Below are positions 12,091-20,400 of a stretch of DNA of 64,000 bases, in pieces. The position numbers were made by a program, and so were the translations under genes. The stretch's first letter is position 1. Each line of letters opens with the position of its first letter. The notes below the pieces were generated by a model. It was not told where the DNA came from and ran no database searches. It was given only the letters and a program-made list of their open reading frames with translations. The stretch comes from Misgurnus anguillicaudatus. Taxonomy: Eukaryota; Chordata; Actinopteri; Cypriniformes; Cobitidae. The DNA lies in the NCBI RefSeq assembly GCF_027580225.2, contig NC_073354.2, positions 10,206,001 to 10,270,000 on the forward strand, in the 5' to 3' direction.

Positions 12091-12373
12091 TTAAATCAAG
12101 ATGCATTTTCTTGATGAGCAAATCGACCTAAGAAAGTAAGTTTAGTGTTTAGACAAAAATATCAGAGTTAATTGAATTTGTGATTAAACAAGCACAACAA
12201 ATTGCCAATGGGGTATGAAAATGTTGCATTCATTTTACTTGAATTAAGTTTTTAAGAAAATGTTTTAACTTATTACAAGATATTTATTACTTATTACAAG
12301 ATACTTACCCCATTGGCATTTTTTGTGCTTGGCATATTTTTTTGCTCATCAAGAAAATGCATCTTGATTTTAA
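12091..12373. mobile_element. Inverted-repeat MITE
   Basis: Arms of about 30 bp, AAATCAAGATGCATTTTCTT and its inverted match at 12342-12371, enclose AT-rich sequence with a repeated TTATTACAAGATA unit. The repeat is familiar from cyprinid genomes. No coding capacity. Confidence 0.75.
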
Positions 12374-12502
12374 ATTTTTTTATATATATATATATTATAG
12401 GTTTTTAGTGTAATTGCCCACATGCAAAATTTCAACACAACCTTATTGTTATAACTGTGCCTAAGCTGTAATTTTCTTTTTCCCATTATGAAAATAGATT
12501 AC

Positions 12503-12669
12503 CCTTACAAAAAATAACCACGGTTTAACTGCAGCTAAATGGTTATTACAAATTAATCATGGTCATACTACAAAAACTATGGTTGAACCATTGTTACTGT
12601 GGTAAAACCATGGTTTAGCCTATGGTAATCAATATCCCAAAACATAAAACCATTGTTTATTTTCGTAAG
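12503..12669. mobile_element. MITE rich in AACCATGGTT motifs, copy 1
   Basis: Ends CCTTACAAAAAATAACCA and TTATTTTCGTAAG are inverted, and the interior carries several AACCATGG-type palindromic motifs. The same end and interior pattern recurs at 52611-52832, supporting one family. Confidence 0.6.
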
Positions 12670-12673
12670 TAAA

Positions 12674-14020
12674 AACTGCTTTCCATAATAACAGAGAGCT
12701 CCAAAACACTCAAGACAAAAGAGCACCCCTGTGTCAGTCATAATCCATGGATATTCAAATGCAAGCTTACTTAATATACTTAATTCTGTGTAACTGGAGC
12801 CTGTTGTACACAAACATGGACAATTACACTGCTTCATGTTCAAAGAAAATATTTGGTTATTATATTTATTGGTTCTTCCTAACCTCAAATAGCTGGAAGA
12901 AATCTGAAATGCAAGCCAAACCAAAGCTTGGGTCTTAGGAGGTTAAATAAGCTATGTTGTGCTATGCAATCTTCAGAGCATCCTACACTACTTAACAGAT
13001 TATAAAGAGGTTAACTACACTTTGACAAAATGTGACATTTGAAATGTTGTCCCTGTGGTAAAAATCCACCAGGCCCTGACCTCCGTGTAGTGTATGCAAT
13101 TAACTTTGAGTAGTAGTTATAGTGTGCAATTACTGAGGGGTTAATTTTCAATTTCTTGATAAGTGTTTTCGACACACAACGATGCCATCCGGACTGTTAG
13201 ACATAATTAAAAAATAATAATTTGATTAATGCACTGTGCACTTCTTTGTTTTTACATCTTTTGTTTAAGTTACACATTCAATTTTGTCCCTGATAAACCA
13301 GTGGGGTATCGACCTGTGAACTGTTCTCAGACTGTGTCTGATCTGAGGTCTGTGTGATAGAACGACTCTTGCATCCACAGCAGATTCTAGATGTATTTAT
13401 AATGTCACACTCAGACCCATGGGTGTGGAAAGAGCTGGCAGTGATAAGCAAAGGTGAGCACTCTGTCATTTACTCTTTCTACCCCAGTGACTGTGTGTTT
13501 GGAGCTCTTCATCCGTCACAGAGATCAAACAAAGCTACACAGTGAAGCCACTGAGCTCAGCAGAGGTTGACTGAACAGGCTCAGCAATGATGGATTTGTT
13601 TACTTATGTGATTAGCAGCCTGTTATTAAGGAGGGCAGCAATACACCTATTTATTTTCTGTCAGCTTGAATTAATCACTATAAATGATAACAGGTGCGCT
13701 TGCATGTTAGACATTTTTAGAAGCTATCTAAATTATTAGATATGTTTCATTTGTGAGCTTCACAGTTTATTGAGTCATCTCAAAGTGAGATTCCAGAGGG
13801 TGGAGAGGAAAAGTAACCCATCATCATTGCTGCACCAAGATGTAAGTATTTCAATTAACACTGTTAGAAAGGTTAGAAAGGTTTATGTTATTGTAATGTA
13901 CACACACAATACAAAGAAATTGCACGAATAATTTTAACCTTAAATCAGTGTAAGATAAACATAGGCCTACTCAATTCACAGATTTCTTGTTTATGACATT
14001 GAAACCCAAAGTGAAACCCA
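12674..14020. other. Stretch without recognised element
   Basis: Unique-looking sequence. A short splice-flanked open segment at 13381-13453 (plus) is noted as a weak exon candidate elsewhere. Otherwise no TIR, LTR or RNA gene was seen. Confidence 0.4.
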
Positions 14021-14026
14021 TGCTAA

Positions 14027-15541
14027 GGCCTAGTACACACGGACACGGGTATATTTGAAGAGTTTGGTTCCAAATGAGTTACTGCCAAAATCAGTATTAT
14101 ATCAGGTCAGTAGTTAAAAGTAAATTCTTAATTTTATGCAAAATCCAATACCCGCCGTGATATTCTGTCATCTTTTCTCCCTTTTTTCCCAAAATGCGAC
14201 AAACGCCACTCCTTTTTTACAGAACGCAACAAATCCATTCCTGATATTACAGCCCACCAGTCACGCAATGTAAACAAACATGGCGGCACGCTGAGTACAC
14301 GGAGTCCTAGTTTTCCTCATCTACTTTGTACTTCGTGATCATCAACAAACAAAACAAAATAATACTTTAATTGCATTGATAAACCTGTGATGGTTTTCTG
14401 TGACGGGAAAGAAACGTAAGCCATCAACACTAATAATTTCCGCGAGAGGCACTCGGTTGCTTGTTCTCCCGACAGCATCAAGCCATCATGCTAAAACATT
14501 GACCCCAGAGGATCTTATGAAAACTTTACATTATTTTACTCAAAGTCAACGAAAATCGAGCGGGACCAAAACATTTTACAGCTGATCGCTGTGAAAATGT
14601 AAAGAGACGATGTCAACTATAACCGCAGCAATGTGTTCTTAATATAACAAAGTAAGTGTTCTGGTTAATGCCATTAATGTTTATTTTTTAATCATTGTAT
14701 ACCACTAGTCAACTAAATAAATATAAAATGGTAAACATGAATGCACATTTATACATTGATTGAATAGATTTATAGCATTTTGAAATTAAAAAAACTGTCA
14801 TGGATTTATTGCATTTTGTGGAAAAAATAATTCGTTTTTATAATAAATCTTTGAAAATCAAGTTATGGATTTGAATTTTTTATGTTTTTATAACCTAAAG
14901 ATGCTATGTGAAAGTTTGTAACAGAAAATAGTGGTTTTCATCTTGTCACTTTCTTGGTATAGAAAACACGTTTTTATCGAAATTTGTCAAAATGGATTTA
15001 TTGCGTTTTGGAACCAAACTCTTCATTTATAACCGGAGTTTTCCCCAAAAAAAAAATCCTGTCCACACATGCTCGGTTTAAATTAAATATCCATCCACAC
15101 GATAAAGCAAAAGCACGCTATCAAGCGCTGTCAAGAGCATGCCACACCAGCAGGCGGGGATATAACCCAAATCGTGTTCCGCAATATAGTGAGATAACTG
15201 AGCATCTATCTGTATACATGTTAGAAGCCCTCTTGGCACAGTTATTATTAGCAAGATACGTTCGCCAGTGCACAGAATCATCAACAAAGCAGTCGCGGCG
15301 CACAATCTTGACGTCAAACACAGTGGATAACGGCGCACACTCTGACGTCGCAAGGCAAAACCCCCAGTTTTACTCTCTACACGACACCACTGTAACCGGG
15401 GTTTCTTAAAAAGCTCACCCTGGCCGGGGTTTTCAAATTTCAATTCAGTGCCCTGATACTGCGGTTTCGTGTGGACGAACGGCCAAACCGCGTGAAAAAA
15501 CTCACGGTTATGGGGATACCCGTGTCCGTGTGGACTAGGCC
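14027..15541. mobile_element. TAA-flanked TIR element (PIF/Harbinger-like)
   Basis: GGCCTAGTACACACGGACAC at the left is mirrored by GTGTCCGTGTGGACTAGGCC at the right, with one mismatch. TAA lies directly outside both ends (14024-14026, 15542-15544), the 3-bp target typical of PIF/Harbinger elements. It holds a second inverted pair (GAAGAGTTTGGTTCCAAA near 14057 and its match near 15008-15028), suggesting a nested element. A 141/170-codon pair of overlapping frames near 15.0-15.6 kb is not recognised. Confidence 0.8.
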
Positions 15542-15689
15542 TAAGAGTGCATAGGGAGCAGTGAACACTTGAATAGTGAACTTGTCTCAAGACTTAAAAC
15601 TTAAAAACGTCACTTAAACGTACAAACGTAGACGTGTTAAAATAAGAGAAACCATCTTTGGGAAATAAGTATTTGAAGTGCAATTTGAT

Positions 15690-15800
15690 TCTTAGGCTTG
15701 GCTCACATCCCATTTGTTTATATGGAGATGGCGGGGTAAATGACCCATACTTCAGCCAGCCACCAGGGGTGATCCAAATGTTTCGGCTTCATTTTCTTGG
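15690..15800. repeat. Probable dispersed repeat fragment
   Basis: Contains ATGGAGATGGCGGGGTAAAT and a CCAGCCACCAGGGGTGATC block that I know as recurring teleost repeat sequence. No second copy is in the window and the limits are unknown. Confidence 0.3.
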
Positions 15801-16025
15801 ATCCTTATGGAATGAAATGTTAACAATATTAAGACAAATGTCCACAAAATGTTATATATGATTGCAAAAATCATATTGATAAGCAAACATATCATTTGCT
15901 TCAGAAGACATATATTAACAAACCAAAATTGAATGGATTCCTTTTATGATGATGGATGGGCTTTTAGCAAGCGGCCACTATTCAGTGCCATTACAAGGCT
16001 AGGAAGAGCCAAGATATCAGGAAGT

Positions 16026-16030
16026 CACAC

Positions 16031-16091
<61 letters not shown>
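16026..16091 (+). repeat. (CA)n microsatellite
   Basis: About 66 bp of CA dinucleotides, with a less regular CACGCA/ACACAAACAC tail to about 16126. Confidence 0.95.
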
Positions 16092-16095
<4 letters not shown>

Positions 16096-16344
16096 TGCAC
16101 CCACGCACGCACACAAACACACACACATGTTGGCATATGTGGTTTACGGGGACAATTCCATAGACGCAATGCATTTTATCCAACCTGATCTCACGAATTT
16201 CAGTGGCATAGTCACGGAATTTTTTGCTCATTTTTCCATGGCATGCTCACGGATCTCCACATATTTCTTTTCCGTGGCATTCTCACGGATTGGTTACTCA
16301 ACTGTTTTGTCCTATTTTCTTACCATTGTCGCTTCGGTTTAGGG

Positions 16345-16955
16345 CAGTAATTCTCAAAGTGTTCTTGCCATTCTGTTTTAATAATGTAAAAATGGATTGG
16401 TGGCTAAACCAAAAAGGAGTCAAAAGAAAGATCAAGCGTCAACTGAAAGCAGCTAAATCCACAGATCTATTAGTTTTGTAATGTACTAGTTTTTGTTTCA
16501 TGTGTAAAATCCCTGTAATTTCAGTGGACATTAAGGGGAACTTTTTTTCAGCATTTTATTGTTACCATATTTACAACCATAGACTTCATATACCCACCAC
16601 CTCTAAACTAGGGCTCTTTGGAATGACATTAAGTGGGACCTAGGCTGTTATACTATGTTTAATTGCAGTTTTTTTCATATGTGCAGTTTGTTGTTCATAT
16701 TAAGCTGTAACTCATTTCACATTTACTTGTTCAAATGAAATTAAATTCATATAATAATTTCTGAACATAGCATTGCATTTGTGTTTAAAAAATTTGTTTT
16801 TGACTTGAAACAGTTGCATATTAAACTTACATTTAGCTTATCCTTCCTATTTTGTTGTTTTTAGGGCGTGTTAGAGTGGGATTCTGTTAGGTGGTCCTCA
16901 AAAAAGAATTGGAAGAAAAAGTGGTCCTTGGGCTGAAAAAGTTTGAGAAACACTG
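16345..16955 (+). mobile_element. hAT-type element nested in the fold-back, TSD GTTTAGGG
   Basis: CAGTAATTCTCAAAGTG and TTTGAGAAACACTG form the ends, flanked by exact 8-bp GTTTAGGG at 16337-16344 and 16956-16963. The TSD derives from the GGTTTAGGGTTAG core of the host fold-back, so this insertion is younger. It is 611 bp and keeps a short transposase-like start (next entry). Confidence 0.9.
16392..16481 (+). pseudogene. Remnant of a hAT transposase N-terminus
   Basis: An ATG 47 bp inside the element opens a 29-codon frame beginning MDWWLNQKGVKRK and ending at a stop. A tryptophan- and lysine-rich opening of this kind resembles the N-termini of some hAT/ZBED-like transposases, as I remember the family. 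The rest of the transposase is deleted. The resemblance is short, so the assignment is tentative. Confidence 0.35.
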
Positions 16956-17400
16956 GTTTAGGGTTAGATTTACATAAAATGACATCCCTACCCAAACCCA
17001 ATTCTAACCCCAACGCCAGGCGACAATTGATTAAAGTTTAGAAAATATAAAAGAATACATCAGAAAAAATAGTATAAACCGCAAACACCAAATCTAACCC
17101 TAAACCGAAGTGACAATGGTTTGAAAATAGGAAAAAGCAGTTGAGTAACCAATCCGTCAAAATGCCACGGAAAAGAAAGTCCGTGGCAGGGTCACGGAAA
17201 TATGCGGAGATCCGTGAGAATGCCATGGAAAAATTAGCAAAAAATTCCGTGCCTATGTGAGATCATGTTGATTTTATCCTGTACAAACGGTAAATTCTAT
17301 TCCCCTAACCTACCCCAGTCCCTAACCCTAATGTCACAAAAACCTATCTTTAATCTATGAAAAGGTACCATTTAGTATGTTTTTTAGCTGTTCAGTTTAT

Positions 17401-17401
<1 letters not shown>

Positions 17402-17433
<32 letters not shown>
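17402..17433 (+). repeat. (AC)n microsatellite
   Basis: About 30 bp of AC dinucleotides next to the split CA-associated repeat. Confidence 0.9.
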
Positions 17434-17434
<1 letters not shown>

Positions 17435-18070
17435 AGAACTGTAACTTCAGAAATTACTAGTTTGATACCATCATACTGTAAGAGCAGCAAAGGCTAAATG
17501 AATAACCATAGTACACAATATGCATTATAACTACTTTGAGACCAAATCATGATGAGAATATAGCCCACTGTTAGATCATAGAACTAGAAACTTCAGGGTC
17601 ACAGTTTTGATTCCCAGAAAATACGAAAGTGATGAAATGTGTAGGACCTTGGTTTCATCTTTAGGTTCCTCTGGATAAAATCAGCTGTCAGTAGGACCAG
17701 CAGTGATGCCTATGCACACTAAATAATTTAAAATAATCTGTTTCATCTAAAAGGTCAATGGCAACACTTCATACTGCCATAAACATCAACACTTATCGAT
17801 CACCCACTGTAGGAAATGACACCGTTGACATCTCTATATGCACTGCATGAGAATTACATATCTTTTGGACATTTTTTTTTGTACATTGTCACAGTTATCC
17901 CAAACAAACAATGCCTCAGAATGCAGGGCACACATAGGACAGAATACTGTACAAGAAAAGCAAGAGTTTCTGCTTACCCAGAGAACTCAAGAATCTGGTC
18001 TCACTTTAATCTACTGTCTCACCAAGTAGATTAAAAGCCTGCATTCTAGATTTTGTACCCATCGTTTATA
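17434..18070. other. Stretch without recognised feature
   Basis: No TIR, LTR or convincing exon seen. Confidence 0.4.
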
Positions 18071-18072
18071 TG

Positions 18073-18334
18073 CAACACATTCTCACTTCCCAAGGCGTCA
18101 AAATCTGAAGCATGTTCCAACGCCTTCAGCGTCAGTATGAAGACGCGAAGGGTGCCCCTATGCATCACTATATTGACAAAACGGAACTCCGCTGAGGGAT
18201 TAGCATGAAAGCAACGGAGTTCCCATTTCGTCGATATAGTGACGCATAGGGGCACCCTTCGCGTTTTCATACTGACGCTGAAGGCGTTTGAACATGCTTC
18301 AGATTTTGACGCCTTGGGGAGTGAGAATGGGTTG
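18073..18334. mobile_element. Compact near-perfect fold-back element
   Basis: CAACACATTCTCACT at the left pairs with GTGAGAATGGGTTG at the right. The arms match over about 118 bp with only scattered mismatches, including CAGCGTCAGTATGAA and GGGTGCCCCTATGC. The loop is only about 25 bp. The end motif relates it to the other AACCCAGTCTCAC-type fold-backs, but no clear TSD was found. Confidence 0.85.
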
Positions 18335-18399
18335 TAATAATTAATAATATGAATTATTCATTATAATAATTAGTTAATATCATTCACAACTATTGTGGC

Positions 18400-18444
18400 T
18401 AACCGGAAGCAGGGACGGACTGGGGCTAAAAAACAGCCCTGGAC
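18400..18444 (+). repeat. Truncated hAT-like end split by the LTR element
   Basis: CAGGGACGGACTGGGGC starting near 18412 resembles a hAT 5' terminus. The sequence is broken by the LTR retrotransposon and resumes at 20396. The matching far end was not found. Confidence 0.3.
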
Positions 18445-18916
18445 TGTCACGACCTGGTCTCTCTATTTCTTGTCTCATCCGAGTTTGAGGGATTAGGTTG
18501 TGACAGTACGTGTCTGCCCTGAGAGAGTTGTGTGACATGCCCTTCCGCGGTCCACGTTTCTCTCAGGGTTCGTGAATTGTTTCCCGCTCCCTTATGTTTG
18601 ATTAGCTTCAGGTGTTTGTTGTTTAGAAATCCCTATTTAATGTCCTTCTGTCCTGTCCTCCGTGCGTTGGTATTATTCTATGTTCCTTGCCAAAGTTCCC
18701 AGTGTTATTCCTGTTCCTAGTGTTTATTCCTGTTTCTAGTCTTATGTAAGTTTATGTAGTTAGTGTTTCCAGTGTTTATGTTAATCAGTTTAGTTCTTGT
18801 GTTTATCATTGTACTGTTTTACCCCCTCGTGGGTGTTTTGGTTTTTATATTAAATTATTCTTTATTTAAGTCTGCGTTTGGGTTTTTCTGTCTTCCCCGT
18901 GTACCGTGTCGTGACA
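18445..18916 (+). repeat. 5' LTR
   Basis: 472 bp, TG...CA, with CCCTATTTAATG as a possible TATA-like box near 18633 and T-rich 3' sequence. It is identical to the 3' LTR except at 18887. Short frames inside it (for example from 18532) are duplicated in the other LTR and are not genes. Confidence 0.95.
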
Positions 18917-18949
18917 GAATACCAACGCCAAAACTAAACCCAGCGGACT

Positions 18950-19876
18950 ATGGACCTCAATCCCAAGTTTGACTACGCGGCGTTTAGTGGGACCAGACTG
19001 GTTCGACGCGGGGGAAGTAATGCGTGGAGAGGTGCCACGTCCAGAGGGGCATTCCAGGGAGGAAGGACCTCTTTTCCAGCCCCTCTGGCAACCATCCCGG
19101 AGCGTCGGCGAGTGGGAGTGTTTGCTTTAGACAGGCCTTTCTTGTCGCTGCCACCGATGTCCTGTCCACCCGACAGTCTCAGGGGGAAACGTGAAAGACA
19201 TGCCTCCTGGGACTCGGCGTCGGGTGGATCATCTTCGGAGTTTGGTGGTCCGGCCGTGCTGTCTCCCACTCCTCCGGCGCTTTCCGCTCCTCGTCCCAGA
19301 CGGAAGACGAGGAGGAAGAACACCTCTCCCGCGCCGCCTGTGCCAGCTACTTCCCCCAAATCTCCAGAGTCGCCGGCGCGTCCAGAGTCGCCGGCGCGTC
19401 CCAAGTCACCGCTGCGTCTGATGGACTTTATGGAATCCGCCTTTTCCTACAAAGCAGAACCGTTTTGTTCGGGTCAGTCTGCTTTTTCTGTGGCCCCTGT
19501 GTTCCCTGTTCCTTCGGCGATTCCGGAGTCCTTTGTACCTCCTGTGCCCTCTGTGTCCCCTGTGCTTCCTGTTTCTGAGTTCCCTGTACCTCCTGTGTCC
19601 CCGGTGTTCCCTCGACAGTCCCCTTCCGTTGTTGTGAACTCTTGTTCCTCCCCCCGGACTTCTCCATCTGTTACATCCACCACCAAAAAGACTCATAAAA
19701 CTGTAAGGACACAAACTGACTCTCATCATTCAAATTTTACCGTTGCTCCCCCTCCGCTTCCATGCATATTGTTTTTGTTAACCCATCCCAACCCTGTTAT
19801 TATGTTATCTGTGTTACCATTGATTTTGGTTTCATTGTTTTCTTGGTTTTTGTCTCATTTTAGGTCCTGTGTTTAG
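18950..19876 (+). CDS. Proline/serine-rich ORF of the non-autonomous LTR element
   Basis: A 308-codon frame starts at an ATG 34 bp after the 5' LTR and ends 47 bp before the 3' LTR, so it nearly fills the interior. Residues 1-40 are arginine- and glycine-rich. A basic cluster RPRRKTRRK lies at 115-123. Proline-rich stretches cover about 105-153 (including SPARPESPARPKSP) and 183-225. Residues 271-300 are strongly hydrophobic and could span a membrane. I recognise no retroviral-type domain: no major homology region, CCHC knuckle, protease or polymerase motif. Position and the start right after the leader suggest a gag-like or leader-derived product, but this is inference. The young age of the copy means its open state alone does not prove selection. 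Product and function are unknown. Confidence 0.5.
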   Translation: MDLNPKFDYAAFSGTRLVRRGGSNAWRGATSRGAFQGGRTSFPAPLATIPERRRVGVFALDRPFLSLPPMSCPPDSLRGKRERHASWDSASGGSSSEFGGPAVLSPTPPALSAPRPRRKTRRKNTSPAPPVPATSPKSPESPARPESPARPKSPLRLMDFMESAFSYKAEPFCSGQSAFSVAPVFPVPSAIPESFVPPVPSVSPVLPVSEFPVPPVSPVFPRQSPSVVVNSCSSPRTSPSVTSTTKKTHKTVRTQTDSHHSNFTVAPPPLPCILFLLTHPNPVIMLSVLPLILVSLFSWFLSHFRSCV

Positions 19877-19910
19877 TGTCTCCTCCTGAGGGCGTCTAGT
19901 ATCCGCCCTT

Positions 19911-19920
19911 AGGGGGAGAG
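19911..19920 (+). promoter_or_regulatory. Polypurine tract of the LTR element
   Basis: AGGGGGAGAG lies three bases before the 3' LTR, where plus-strand DNA synthesis is primed in LTR retrotransposons. No convincing tRNA primer-binding site was identified after the 5' LTR (the sequence there begins GAATACCAACGCC). Confidence 0.75.
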
Positions 19921-19923
19921 TAC

Positions 19924-20395
19924 TGTCACGACCTGGTCTCTCTATTTCTTGTCTCATCCGAGTTTGAGGGATTAGGTTGTGACAGTACGTGTCTGCCCTG
20001 AGAGAGTTGTGTGACATGCCCTTCCGCGGTCCACGTTTCTCTCAGGGTTCGTGAATTGTTTCCCGCTCCCTTATGTTTGATTAGCTTCAGGTGTTTGTTG
20101 TTTAGAAATCCCTATTTAATGTCCTTCTGTCCTGTCCTCCGTGCGTTGGTATTATTCTATGTTCCTTGCCAAAGTTCCCAGTGTTATTCCTGTTCCTAGT
20201 GTTTATTCCTGTTTCTAGTCTTATGTAAGTTTATGTAGTTAGTGTTTCCAGTGTTTATGTTAATCAGTTTAGTTCTTGTGTTTATCATTGTACTGTTTTA
20301 CCCCCTCGTGGGTGTTTTGGTTTTTATATTAAATTATTCTTTATTTAAGTCTGCGTTTGGGTTTTCCTGTCTTCCCCGTGTACCGTGTCGTGACA
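19924..20395 (+). repeat. 3' LTR
   Basis: 472 bp, directly repeated from 18445-18916 with one visible difference (C at 20366). It is followed by the TGGAC target duplication. Confidence 0.95.
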
Positions 20396-20400
20396 TGGAC

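Larger units (their letters stand above)
16181..17270. mobile_element. Fold-back element (CAACCTGATCTCAC ends), 8-bp TSD ATTTTATC
   Basis: The ends CAACCTGATCTCACG and GTGAGATCATGTTG are flanked by exact 8-bp repeats ATTTTATC (16173-16180, 17271-17278). Long inverted arms include TCACGGATTGGTTACTCAAC, the block GGTTTAGGGTTAGAT, and their matches. It is interrupted by another element at 16345-16955. The 8-bp TSD suggests a hAT-related family. Related copies lie at 36947, 42740 and 63690. Confidence 0.85.
16127..17400. repeat. CA-associated teleost repeat, split by a fold-back element
   Basis: The flanks 16127-16180 (TATGTGGTTTACGGGGACA) and 17279-17400 (CTAACCCTAATGTCAC) belong to a repeat often found next to CA tracts in fish. 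They are separated by the fold-back element with TSD ATTTTATC, and a second CA tract follows at 17402. Confidence 0.55.
18445..20395 (+). mobile_element. Young non-autonomous LTR retrotransposon, TSD TGGAC
   Basis: Two 472-bp direct repeats (18445-18916 and 19924-20395) bound a 1007-bp interior. The whole is flanked by the 5-bp duplication TGGAC (18440-18444, 20396-20400). Each LTR begins TGTCACGAC and ends with its inverted match GTCGTGACA. I could find only one LTR difference (T at 18887, C at 20366), so the insertion is very recent. No protease, reverse transcriptase, integrase or zinc-knuckle sequence fits in the interior, so it must move in trans. Confidence 0.95.

Noticed and set aside
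15078..15590. 170-codon minus frame overlapping a 141-codon plus frame
   Set aside because: Both span the end of the TAA-flanked element at 14027-15541 and cross its boundary; no recognisable protein.
16026..16126. Histidine/threonine-repeat peptides from the CA tract
   Set aside because: Translation of a microsatellite, not a gene.
18532..18720. 62-codon frames repeated at 18532 and 20011
   Set aside because: They are the same LTR sequence read twice; LTRs are identical here and the frame has no coding support.
18973..19404. 143-codon and other minus frames antisense to the LTR-element ORF
   Set aside because: Long antisense frames are expected opposite a GC-rich proline/serine ORF; the plus frame has the ATG and position within the element.
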